In this document: positions 5,042 to 12,008 of the stretch, piece after piece
How positions within the stretch are numbered: the first letter of the stretch is position 1
How the letters are laid out: every line of letters starts with the position of its first letter
Origin: Crenothrix polyspora
GTDB taxonomy: Bacteria; Pseudomonadota; Gammaproteobacteria; Methylococcales; Methylomonadaceae
Reading direction: 5' to 3'
Assembly (NCBI GenBank): GCA_945903675.1
Contig: CAMDOP010000079.1
Location: 1-12,008 of the forward strand
DNA: 12,008 nt
Position numbers and translations under genes: made by a program
The notes under the pieces: generated by a model
Database searches by the model: none
Seen by the model: only the letters and a program-made list of their open reading frames with translations
What the model was told of the DNA's origin: nothing

Positions 5042-7924
5042 TTGAAAATCAAGGACCTAACCCATATAAAAAAGTGTCTATTTGAAGTTCAATTAAAGAA
5101 TATCATAACGTGTATGATTTTTTTAATGCTGGTAACAAACTACTCAGTTGCCGTATCTGATGAATATTTAGATGTTAATAGCAGTGCACAGTCATCGATT
5201 TCACTGATACCCTATTTAGGTCTTTTAGAGGATGCCAGCCAACAACTAACGCTCGCGGATATAGAGCAAGATAATCTACGTTCTTCCTTTAAAAAAAATC
5301 TATCATCGAGTAAATCGATCAAATTAAAATTTACATCCTCAGCTTATTGGTTACGTTTAATTATAGAAAATAGCAGTGACCTGCCTATAGAAAAAGTCAT
5401 TGAACTTAATCACATTTTAATGAAAAACATAGATTTTTATTGGCAGATTGACCATAAAAATCATCAAACCATTCATACCGGCTATGCACAGCCTTATGAA
5501 AATCGCGCCTATAAAAGTACTGTTTTTGCTTTTCCCCTGCAACTTCTTGCACACAGTCAAAACGTTATTTATATAAGATGCGCCACTCCTAATGCTATGT
5601 TCATAGAAGCGAATTTATGGGAGCCCAGTGCCTTTCAAAAGCAAGAATTGGGTCGTTATGGTTTTCATGGTCTTTATTTTGGCATTTTGTTAAGCATCTT
5701 CTTGTTTACTCTAGGGTTAGCAATTGCGACAAAAGAGATAGATTATTTAATCTATCTCTGCATGGTTTTTTTTATGGGGCTTGCCTTTATAGCTAGTCGA
5801 GGATTTGGCGCTGAATATGTTTGGCCGAACATTCCGTGGTTAACAGAAAGGGGAACATTAATCTTTGGCTTTTTCTATTTTGTGTTTCAATTATTGTTTA
5901 TATGTCGAGTACTGCATATACAGCAACTGATACCTAGATTTTATTTGATAGCTAAAGGGGTAATTACTCTAAATCTTATAATGGCTATCTTAGTGTCATA
6001 CAGCTCTAAATGGCTCGTATTGGCTAATATCCTGATTGCATTTACTACCGCTTTTGTCTTAATTGTTTTGGTGATAGCTTGTCTTAAAAAACAACGAGAT
6101 GCCTATTTTTTTAGTGTAGGTTTTTCTTTGCTCATCATTGGCATAATAATTCGTGAGTTACACGCAGCGGGATTCATTGAGACTAATTTTTATAGCCTAA
6201 AAAGCTTGCAATTGGGCTCAGCTTTTGGGTTGTTAGTGTTTACCTTTTATCTAACCAATCGCTATCGAATTGTTCAGCAAGAAAACAAATTTAGTCTTAA
6301 GCGTTTAAAAAATAGTAATTTAAAATTAGCGGCTGCAACTGAAGCCCATAGTGCCTCTGTTATTCATCAAGTTGCCCTAAAAACCCAAGCAGAAAAACTA
6401 AGAACCATCTTAGAATTGTCGCCAGACGGTATAGGCATATCCGACCTTGAAGGCATCATTAGCTTCGTTTCTGATGTAACCATGTCCATGTGGGGTTATA
6501 CCAAGAAGGAGTTCCTGGGTAAGTCTATCTTTGATGTAATCGAAGTCAGTTCCCATGAAACAGTGACAAGCATGATAGCCCAGTTATTAAAAGGCAATAG
6601 TTTAGGTGCTGTTTTGTATAACATGGTCAGAAAAGATGGTAGTCATTTTATCTGCGAAGTTAATAGCAGTCTGATATACGATATCGAAAATAAACCGACT
6701 CACATTTTATTTGTACAGCGAGATGTTACTGAGCGTATTAAATTATCTATAGAGCTGGAATTAGCAAAACAAAAGGCTGAACAGGCAAATCTAGCCAAGT
6801 CAGTTTTTGTCTCCCACATGAGTCATGAGCTGCGCACACCGTTGAATGTCATTCTGGGTTATTCTGAGCTACTACAGATGGATACTTCAATAACGACAGA
6901 GCAATTAGATTTTGTGCAGGAAATTTTAAAAGGAGGGACTCATCTGCTGCAGCTTATTAATCAAATGCTGGATCTGTCTAAAATTGAATCAGGTCATATA
7001 GGTTTAATGCTGCGCCCCGAAAATATTTCTACTATCATTGATGACTGTTTGGTTTTAACACGTCCTTTGGCTCTGAAAAAGACGATTAAGTTACGCTACC
7101 AGCATAAGCAGGATATATTTACCCTTTGTGATCGCACTCAACTTATTCAATTACTACTGAATTTAATTGCCAACGCTATAAAATATAACGTCAACCAGGG
7201 TACTGTCGATGTTAGTGTCGAACTGAATGACACTAATGCTTACACGATCCATGTTATTGATTCAGGCATAGGCATGGACCCCGAACGACTAGCAAAAGTA
7301 TTCGATCCCTATGTGCGCTTGACAGCCACTGAAGATATTGAAGGAACGGGTTTAGGCCTGAGTATTGTCCAAAAACTAATAAAATTAATGGACGGTACTA
7401 TAGGTGTAAAAAGTGAGCAGGGCTTAGGTAGTCACTTCTGGATTACTTTGCCACTAATGACGGATGCTGATGAGCCGATAGCATCAGCTACTGCATTGCC
7501 TAGTACTGAGAAGAACGCTTACCAAGTGCCTGAATCGTCATGCCAATATCAAGTGTTATACGTTGATGATAATGCTTCAAATTTGAAATTGACTGCAAAA
7601 ATGTTCCTCGCTATTTCACATCTTAACTTAGCCACCGTTCAAGACTCAACGCTAGCTATTGCACAAGCCTTGTTACAATGTCCTGATGTTATTTTACTTG
7701 ATATTAATATGCCAGAAATGGATGGCTATCAGGTACTGAAAGCAATACAGGCCATTGATGTGCTCAAGTCTATACCAGTGATTGCCCTCTCTGCGAATTC
7801 AATGGTAGAAGATATAGAGCGTGGGCGAGTAGCTGGCTTTAGTCACTACCTTTCAAAACCTGTTGATCAAACTTTACTTATACAAACGATAGATCAGGTT
7901 CTGGGTTTAAGAGGGAAGGTTTAA
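5042..7924 (+). CDS. 7TMR-DISM / PAS hybrid sensor histidine kinase
   Basis: This is a 960-residue inner-membrane sensor. Order: a hydrophobic N-terminal segment (about 20-38) acting as signal or anchor; a periplasmic DISM-type sensing domain (about 50-195, with the typical SSAYWLRL); a seven-helix 7TMR-DISM block (about 206-404); a coiled linker; a PAS domain (about 452-563, ending RDVTERIK); HisKA with phospho-His595 in SHMSHELRTP; a HATPase with N box Asn711 (NLIANAIKYN), Asp740 in DSGIGMD and GTGLGLS; and a C-terminal receiver with VDDN and phospho-acceptor Asp887 in LLDINMPEMDG. There is no HPt domain, so transfer to the adjacent regulator would be direct or through an HPt encoded elsewhere. 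The start is TTG 5042, 2 bases after the regulator stop, which suggests translational coupling; ATG 5114 would give a shorter leader. DISM domains are often linked to carbohydrate ligands, but none can be named here. Confidence 0.94.
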   Translation: MKIKDLTHIKKCLFEVQLKNIITCMIFLMLVTNYSVAVSDEYLDVNSSAQSSISLIPYLGLLEDASQQLTLADIEQDNLRSSFKKNLSSSKSIKLKFTSSAYWLRLIIENSSDLPIEKVIELNHILMKNIDFYWQIDHKNHQTIHTGYAQPYENRAYKSTVFAFPLQLLAHSQNVIYIRCATPNAMFIEANLWEPSAFQKQELGRYGFHGLYFGILLSIFLFTLGLAIATKEIDYLIYLCMVFFMGLAFIASRGFGAEYVWPNIPWLTERGTLIFGFFYFVFQLLFICRVLHIQQLIPRFYLIAKGVITLNLIMAILVSYSSKWLVLANILIAFTTAFVLIVLVIACLKKQRDAYFFSVGFSLLIIGIIIRELHAAGFIETNFYSLKSLQLGSAFGLLVFTFYLTNRYRIVQQENKFSLKRLKNSNLKLAAATEAHSASVIHQVALKTQAEKLRTILELSPDGIGISDLEGIISFVSDVTMSMWGYTKKEFLGKSIFDVIEVSSHETVTSMIAQLLKGNSLGAVLYNMVRKDGSHFICEVNSSLIYDIENKPTHILFVQRDVTERIKLSIELELAKQKAEQANLAKSVFVSHMSHELRTPLNVILGYSELLQMDTSITTEQLDFVQEILKGGTHLLQLINQMLDLSKIESGHIGLMLRPENISTIIDDCLVLTRPLALKKTIKLRYQHKQDIFTLCDRTQLIQLLLNLIANAIKYNVNQGTVDVSVELNDTNAYTIHVIDSGIGMDPERLAKVFDPYVRLTATEDIEGTGLGLSIVQKLIKLMDGTIGVKSEQGLGSHFWITLPLMTDADEPIASATALPSTEKNAYQVPESSCQYQVLYVDDNASNLKLTAKMFLAISHLNLATVQDSTLAIAQALLQCPDVILLDINMPEMDGYQVLKAIQAIDVLKSIPVIALSANSMVEDIERGRVAGFSHYLSKPVDQTLLIQTIDQVLGLRGKV

Positions 7925-8013
7925 TGTACTGGTTATTAAAAATCCAAATGTTAACTCCCCCCACTACAAAAACAGTTTTTATTGCCGCAGATGATAGATA
8001 AAGATGCCCGTTA

Positions 8014-9921
8014 ATGAAAATTAAACCCAATCAATTTTATATAAAGTGTCTACTCATATTCTGCAGTGTCAGTGTATTAACTGCCGCGCAGGCCAAAGAT
8101 GCAGAAGTCGTTGCTTTACCGGACATAATTGTAAGCAACGATGTTAATAACAACATCAATAACTCAGCCCATTCAAGCACTGAATTTAAACGTGCATCTT
8201 TAGACGCTGTAAACAGAGCTGATTTAAATGGCGTATTACGAGGCCTTCCTGGCACAGGCATTTCACAATCTAACGGTAACTCAGCATCCAATATCATCTT
8301 AAGAGGGGCGGGCGGTGGCTTAGGTCTAGTCAATTTAGATGGTATCCCTTTGTTTGGTAACTTTACCGCCTTTTTCCCTTTAAGCCATTACCCCTTGGAC
8401 TTACTTAATCGCGTGTCTGTTGACCGTGGCCATGATGAAGCTCAAAGCAGCAGTCGAACCTTAGGTGGTGCTATTAATCTCACGAGTCGAAAATTAAACA
8501 ATGGACAAGCCTTTTTGCATACTGAAGGCGGAAGTTTTGGCACGGTGCGTAACAACGTAGGTCTGGGTCTGCAAAATAAGTTAGGAAATTGGAGCTTTGC
8601 CGGTGGGCAAAGCAATATCTTTGAGGGTATCAGTCAAGCTAGTCCCAGTAATGGCGGTAATAATGAAACTAAAAACTCTCAATTGAGTACGGGTTTATTA
8701 CGCTGGGACAAGCACTTCAAAGCACTGAGTTTAGAAAGTAGCTTATATTATGTGAATAGCCGAGACGGTTCTGATGGCCCTGGATTATTATCCAATGGTA
8801 CAAGAGGCTGGAAACCTGATCCTAATGGTTTAGTAAAGGAACAAACCTGGGTGGCTCAGAGCCAAGCTTTCTACCACCTTTCAGAACACTGGGATAGTAG
8901 CTTACAAGTAGGTTTTACCCAAGATCAGCAAAATGGAAGAATAGGCACTATAAAAAATTGTTGTTCAATGAACTTAACCACTCAATTACTGTTAGCACAT
9001 TGGAGAAACACTCATAAAATGGCTTTAAATAGTCAAAAAGACAAATCGCTAAGTTTAATATGGGGCGTGGATGGTCAACAACAGCATGGAGAAAACCTTA
9101 ATAATCTATCTAAAGTTAATAGCTTAACTAATAGTTTATTAAGTCCCATCGCCCGCACTGAATTAGCCTGGGGCAATTGGTTGACCACTACAGAAATGCG
9201 CCTTGATCATTATGATCAATTTGGCGGCGATCATGTGCTTTTTAATGTTAATAATAGCTGGCGCTTTATACCCACTATGCTGGCGTGGGCAAAAACCGGC
9301 ACCGGTTATCGTACCCCCGCGATGAATGAACTCTTACATCCTTTATATGGCAATATCAAATTAGCGCCAGAAAGTAATTTTGGCGGTGAAGTGGGTTGGC
9401 GCTGGAATCCCAATGATTTTTATGAAATCAGCACCTCTAGTTATCTACAGCATTATCAAAACTTAATTGTTTTGCAACAAACGGCTGCTGGTACTATTGC
9501 GAGTGCCAATATAAACGAAGCCCATGTTTTTGGTGTCGAAACTCAAAATAACTTTAAATGGAACTCAGACTGGAAAAGTGGCTTTAGTTACAGCTATATG
9601 CTGGCTAATAATCCTCAAACAGGCTTAAAAGTTCCGGGCCGCCCTCAGCATCAAGGTCAAGTCTGGACTGATTGGAAAGTGCGTCCTTTGGTAACGCTGA
9701 GAGTTGATCTAAGTTATCGTCAGGGCTATTGGACTGATCCAAATAATACGATACAGGTTCAAGATGCACCTCGTGTTAATGCCAGTATTAATTATCAGGT
9801 TACGCCTAAAATCAAACTGACGGTGCGAGGAGAAAATATGAGTAATCAACGCACGCCAGATTTATATGGTTTTAATTATCCAGGCGCCGCTATTTATGGT
9901 GGTGCTTATCTGGACTGGTAA
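8014..9921 (+). CDS. TonB-dependent outer-membrane receptor
   Basis: This is a 635-residue outer-membrane active transporter energised by TonB-ExbB-ExbD. The signal peptide covers residues 1-27 (hydrophobic core, TAAQA before KD). A TonB-box-like DIIVS (37-41) follows. The plug domain covers about 55-165: LNGVLRGLPGTGIS, NIILRGAG, VNLDGIPLFG and LGGAINLTSR are all family patterns. The rest is a beta-barrel of alternating aromatic strands, ending in GGAYLDW with the terminal aromatic residue needed for BAM assembly. The length is close to that of BtuB- or siderophore-type receptors, shorter than SusC-type. An adjacent Cys316-Cys317 pair is unusual for such barrels. The gene starts 89 bases after the kinase with no convincing terminator between, so co-transcription is possible. 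No linked ABC transporter or cofactor gene helps identify the ligand. Confidence 0.94.
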   Translation: MKIKPNQFYIKCLLIFCSVSVLTAAQAKDAEVVALPDIIVSNDVNNNINNSAHSSTEFKRASLDAVNRADLNGVLRGLPGTGISQSNGNSASNIILRGAGGGLGLVNLDGIPLFGNFTAFFPLSHYPLDLLNRVSVDRGHDEAQSSSRTLGGAINLTSRKLNNGQAFLHTEGGSFGTVRNNVGLGLQNKLGNWSFAGGQSNIFEGISQASPSNGGNNETKNSQLSTGLLRWDKHFKALSLESSLYYVNSRDGSDGPGLLSNGTRGWKPDPNGLVKEQTWVAQSQAFYHLSEHWDSSLQVGFTQDQQNGRIGTIKNCCSMNLTTQLLLAHWRNTHKMALNSQKDKSLSLIWGVDGQQQHGENLNNLSKVNSLTNSLLSPIARTELAWGNWLTTTEMRLDHYDQFGGDHVLFNVNNSWRFIPTMLAWAKTGTGYRTPAMNELLHPLYGNIKLAPESNFGGEVGWRWNPNDFYEISTSSYLQHYQNLIVLQQTAAGTIASANINEAHVFGVETQNNFKWNSDWKSGFSYSYMLANNPQTGLKVPGRPQHQGQVWTDWKVRPLVTLRVDLSYRQGYWTDPNNTIQVQDAPRVNASINYQVTPKIKLTVRGENMSNQRTPDLYGFNYPGAAIYGGAYLDW

Positions 9922-10023
9922 GTCATAACTAAGCAGGTACTGGGGAACCGTTATTCCGCTAAGGACTGCCAGAAACCCCTTGCCGCAATTGCACTTAAGC
10001 TTTTTAAAACTTTCAACTTTAAT

Positions 10024-10219
10024 GATGTAAAGCGTTATTGCTTTAATTAAGCCTTCTTAATCAATGTTGATATGAGCTTTGTATCCGTAGGTGCTTATCA
10101 GACCCTGCTTTGACATTCCAAGCTACATCAGGATCTAGAGTAGATCTACCGTCTGCTCTTTTGTGAGGTCGGCATTGTTTAGCCTCTTTCACACTGGCGT
10201 CAATGACCCTGTCCGGTTT
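10024..10219 (-). pseudogene. IS5-family transposase remnant
   Basis: On the minus strand, 10207 down to 10091 reads VIDASVKEAKQCRPHKR, then ADGRSTLDPDVAWNVKAGSDKH. This is the segment around the first catalytic Asp of IS5-type DDE transposases, followed by the usual DP.A.W.VK pattern. The expected continuation YGYKAHINID is present from 10089 but in another frame (one base out of phase at 10090). It then meets TAA at 10057-10059, after which EGLIKAITL continues in frame. Upstream, the frame stops after four codons. Only about 65 residues of a normal 250-400 survive, and no terminal inverted repeats are evident, so it cannot encode a working enzyme. Confidence 0.8.
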
Positions 10220-10278
10220 TTAGTTAAAAAATAACTTAGTTTTTGATGCTGTTTGACAGTGCATAGGTCTCTTAATAA

Positions 10279-10308
10279 TTGTTAACAGTATTCTTATAAT
10301 ATTACTAT
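10279..10308 (+). promoter_or_regulatory. Possible promoter of a tiny transcription unit
   Basis: TTGTTA (10279-10284) and TACTAT (10303-10308) are 18 bases apart in very AT-rich sequence, with a further TATAAT at 10295-10300. A start near 10315 would leave a short leader before the AAAGG and ATG at 10340. In AT-rich DNA such matches arise easily. Confidence 0.3.
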
Positions 10309-10339
10309 ATTTTGTATATTAGACAAATAAAGGTTCATC

Positions 10340-10414
10340 ATGCAAAGGTCACAACTAGATTTAATTAATGTGCGGGCAATGCAGAATAGAGCCATGCTCA
10401 ACGTTAATGGTTAG
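10340..10414 (+). CDS. Possible 24-residue small ORF
   Basis: The ATG is preceded by AAAGG (10329-10333) at a 6-base gap, a good ribosome binding site, and the ORF ends in TAG. The product, MQRSQLDLINVR then AMQNRAMLNVNG, has no signal sequence, membrane segment or known motif. It lies between the promoter-like boxes at 10279-10308 and hairpins at 10452-10493. It could be a microprotein, a leader peptide or chance; the sequence alone cannot decide. Confidence 0.25.
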   Translation: MQRSQLDLINVRAMQNRAMLNVNG

Positions 10415-10451
10415 TTGTAGAAAGATAAGGTTTAGATTTTTAGTTTTAGGA

Positions 10452-10497
10452 AAGCCTCTGGCTTAGTAGGTAAATCCTACTTTCGTAGGATTTTATA
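10452..10497 (+). other. Cluster of competing hairpins, possible terminator/attenuator
   Basis: Three stems lie in a row: AAGCC/GGCTT (10452-10464); GTAGG/CCTAC (10466-10480); and AAATCCTAC (10472-10480) / GTAGGATTT (10485-10493) with a TTTC loop, followed by TATA. The second and third share the same CCTAC arm and so exclude each other. The third is a 9-bp stem rich in terminal A and T, a weak terminator. Alternatively the GTAGG/CCTAC repeats may be a protein-binding palindrome. Confidence 0.4.
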
Positions 10498-10650
10498 ATG
10501 AAACAAAAATGATTATAATGAAACTTAGAAATTAGTCCGTGTGTGTAACAGGGCTAGTGTTTAGTTGATAAATAGATATCTGAAGGTTATAACTGACCTG
10601 CTAAATTAACGAAATAATAAAAATTAAGCTGTTACACGTACTTATAATTA

Positions 10651-10656
10651 GAAGGA
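10651..10656 (+). promoter_or_regulatory. Ribosome binding site supporting a GTG start
   Basis: GAAGGA lies 8 bases before GTG 10665. No comparable site precedes the later in-frame ATG at 10701, so the GTG start is preferred. Confidence 0.65.
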
Positions 10657-10664
10657 TAAACCTC

Positions 10665-11006
10665 GTGCGCCATAAAATTGCTCTTACTGTCCTCAACGTA
10701 ATGACTACACAGGATGTAGCAAAAAAATTGGGATGCTCTATCCGTTCTGTACAGTTATGGATGGAGCAAGGCTTACTTGACGGCTGGAAAACACCCGGCG
10801 GACATCGCCGTATCAGTAAAGCATCATTTGATCGCTTTGTTGCAAGTCAAGAAATAGAAGTCACACGCAGTGTAAATATCGACTGGCAATATAAAGTTGG
10901 TGTTGTTGTAGACTATGACGCTAAACGAACAAATGATTACCTTTACTCCGAACTCAAGAGATTGCAGAAAGAAGTCTTGCGATTAACAGAGCGGTTATAT
11001 GGTTAG
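10665..11006 (+). CDS. Small MerR/excisionase-type HTH protein
   Basis: This is a 113-residue DNA-binding protein. Residues 13-60 form a winged helix-turn-helix of the MerR/excisionase-like type: MTTQDVAKKLGCSIRSVQLWMEQG, then WKTPGGHRRISKASFDRFV, with the diagnostic GGHRRI wing. Residues 70-113 contain YKVGVVVDYDAKRTN followed by a charged, probably helical tail (SELKRLQKEVLRLTERLYG) that could dimerise. Many relatives with this HTH continue into a receiver domain and are much longer. Here the protein stops early, so it is either a naturally short form or a truncated one. The gene stands alone between a mobile-element remnant and a decayed gene, so its targets cannot be inferred. Confidence 0.82.
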   Translation: MRHKIALTVLNVMTTQDVAKKLGCSIRSVQLWMEQGLLDGWKTPGGHRRISKASFDRFVASQEIEVTRSVNIDWQYKVGVVVDYDAKRTNDYLYSELKRLQKEVLRLTERLYG

Positions 11007-11181
11007 AAAAATAATGGTCTATATAAACTTATAATGCTTCGGTTGAACTTGATCTTAGTCTGAGGGTTAGGCTGTTATTGTCAGACAGATAGGAGTCATA
11101 TCCATAATGACCTCTATCTCCACTATGAGCACCGGATAGTCTGTTGCTAGCACCCAATCTCACACTATGTGAACCGAATAG
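11007..11181. other. Intergenic stretch with an imperfect 42-base direct repeat
   Basis: CACTATGAGCACCGGATAG (from 11121) returns as CACTATGTGAACCGAATAG (from 11163), 42 bases later, and both are followed by a CTAG. GTCTGA (11058-11063) and TCAGAC (11081-11086) form a weak inverted repeat. AGGAG at 11091-11095 precedes ATG 11107 by 11 bases. That ATG opens the same frame as the gene downstream, but the frame has stops at 11137, 11170 and 11179. Confidence 0.5.
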
Positions 11182-11778
11182 CTTTCTAGTAACGAAGTAA
11201 CTAAAGTAGCCGCAGCATCAGCTTGGTTCGATTATTTATTAAGTAGCCAAGTAGTTGCACAAAATTACTCGCACGCTATTTTCTCACTTAAGCGTATTTT
11301 ACGTGACGGCCCCGCCAATACAGACATAGCCTTACCGGTATTGCCTATATTGCCGCCAGCGCCTACTAGTACACCTGTTTCTGGCATTTTTGGCTTTGTA
11401 GGTCCCTTGATTACTCGCATCAAAAAACATCCTAATTACACTGAAGCCATCGGAAAAAACTTAGGGATTATCGCAGCATCTAAGCCTGCTGTTGATATTA
11501 CAAGTCTACAACCGATACTCTCAGTTGACATACAAGGAGGTCATCCCGTTTTAAGTTGGAAAAGCAACGGTACTGACGCGCTAGAGATAGAGGATGATCA
11601 CGGAACAGGAGTCTTTGTCTTATTAACTATAAGCATGTCTTCCGGCTATCAAGATAACACGCCATTACCGGCGTCAGGCAGTGCCTGTGTTTGGAAATAT
11701 CGTGCTATTTATCATATCAACGACAAACAAGTAGGTCATTGGAGTCAGGTATTAGAAGTTAGTGTTAAAGGCGTTTAG
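11182..11778 (+). pseudogene. Hypothetical two-part protein, 5' end interrupted by stops
   Basis: The frame is open from 11182 to the stop at 11778 (about 198 codons) but has no ATG, GTG or TTG before TTG 11341. A start there would give 145 residues beginning MPILPPAPTSTP. The coding signal clearly begins earlier: ASAWFDYLLSSQVVAQNYSHA and IFSLKRILRDGP read well. Layout: a helical N-terminal part, a Pro-rich linker (about 11335-11380), a segment RIKKHPNYTEAIGKNLGII, then a beta-rich C-terminal domain (PVLSWKSNGTDALEIE ... VWKYRAIYHINDKQVGHWSQVLEVSV) with a fibronectin-like pattern. I recall similar hypothetical proteins of about 200-240 residues with the HPNYTEAIG and VWKYRAIY motifs; their role is unknown to me. 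ATG 11107, with a Shine-Dalgarno-like AGGAG, is in phase but separated by TAG, TGA and TAG. It is most likely a decayed 5' end. Confidence 0.6.
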
Positions 11779-12008
11779 GGTAGATTCACAAACATATCAT
11801 CTCAAGTCACATGCGGCGTAATAAACTGGGCTGCATGGTGATTATTTCAAGATTTAACTATCTGTCGGCATCGACCCGTTCTCGGCATTAGGCGTTCGCC
11901 TAAGCTAAGCTAAAGTTAAGAACTGATGTTACGTAGCCATTTAGCGGTTTATAAAAAACAAATAATGAGGTCGCTATCGCGATAATTGTTGTATCGGGTA
12001 TTCGCACC
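11779..12008. other. Non-coding right edge with small palindromes
   Basis: No supported gene is present. TTAGGC (11888-11893) and GCCTAA (11898-11903) form a hairpin with a GTTC loop, and TATCGCGATA at 11975-11984 is a perfect 10-base palindrome. A minus-strand frame entering from the right edge (GTG at 12007 down to a TAG near 11900) gives about 35 residues without recognisable motifs and is not called. Confidence 0.4.

Larger units (their letters stand above)
9922..10664. other. 743-base gene-poor stretch
   Basis: There is no intact gene of normal size. It contains a small AAAGC/GCTTT hairpin (10029-10044), an IS5-type transposase remnant, a TAACT inverted repeat at its edge (10222-10236), a possible tiny transcription unit (10279-10493), two copies of TATAATGAAAC (10494-10504, 10514-10524) and a 9-base inverted repeat (GTGTAACAG 10543-10551 with CTGTTACAC 10629-10637). 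Bases 9922-10020 show nothing recognisable, including no clear terminator for the receptor gene. Confidence 0.6.

Noticed and set aside
7974..7986. AAAAACAGTTTTT after the kinase as a terminator
   Set aside because: The stem is five or six A-T-rich pairs with almost no loop and no T-run beyond the stem; too weak to support.
8037..8333. Minus-strand 98-codon frame inside the TonB receptor gene
   Set aside because: It is antisense to the signal peptide and plug domain, has no recognisable domain, and is typical of a shadow frame.
8014..9921. Calling the TonB receptor a vitamin B12 receptor (BtuB)
   Set aside because: Length and the C-terminal pattern are similar, but no cobalamin gene or riboswitch is present and other ligand classes share these features.
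10643..10648. Perfect TATAAT just before the HTH gene
   Set aside because: It lies only 2 bases before the Shine-Dalgarno site, so a transcript starting there would lose its ribosome binding site; no -35 box is found at proper spacing.
1..12008. CRISPR array, tRNA or rRNA
   Set aside because: No regularly spaced repeats with unique spacers and no tRNA- or rRNA-like segments were seen on either strand.

Overview
The window looks like low-GC gammaproteobacterial chromosome. It has a glycoside-hydrolase/sugar-transporter pair, an outer-membrane TonB-dependent receptor, a 7TMR-DISM hybrid sensor kinase and a FixJ/LuxR-type response regulator. The genus cannot be read from the sequence. The gene set would suit a Gram-negative that takes up plant- or algal-type sugars, but this is inference.

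Layout. Bases 1-1246 hold the 3' two thirds of a family 3 glycoside hydrolase, cut by the window edge. It is followed by a strong rho-independent terminator inside a larger inverted repeat, and by a short degenerate copy of the hydrolase's own 3' end. A FucP/GluP-type sugar MFS permease (1426-2709) comes next. A 239-base gap contains a perfect tandem pair of a 10-base motif (TCTACGTATT), a candidate regulator-binding site. After that are an orphan HExxH protein resembling the FtsH (M41) peptidase domain (2949-3689), a 5'-truncated YoeB toxin with no antitoxin (3690/3711-3914), and a convergent DUF5710-type small protein on the minus strand (3939-4217).

The central block is a response regulator (4332 or 4416-5039), a 960-residue hybrid histidine kinase starting 2 bases after it on a TTG (5042-7924), and a 635-residue TonB-dependent receptor 89 bases further on (8014-9921). 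The regulator and kinase are almost certainly one translationally linked operon. The receptor is a plausible target or operon member, and its ligand cannot be determined here.

The right-hand quarter is gene-poor and decayed. It holds an IS5-type transposase remnant on the minus strand (about 10024-10219, frameshifted and with stops), a possible tiny transcription unit with structured RNA (about 10279-10493), and a small MerR/excisionase-type HTH protein on a GTG start with a good Shine-Dalgarno site (10665-11006). It also holds a two-part hypothetical protein (11182-11778) whose coding frame extends well upstream of any usual start codon and meets three in-frame stops inside an imperfect 42-base repeat. 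The last 230 bases hold only small palindromes.

Functionally, the hydrolase and permease would release and import a hexose. The kinase/regulator pair would sense a periplasmic ligand and control transcription, perhaps of the receptor. No clearly new multi-gene system can be proved. The best candidates for a second look are the orphan M41-like protein, the regulator-kinase-receptor locus, and the stop-interrupted gene near the right end.
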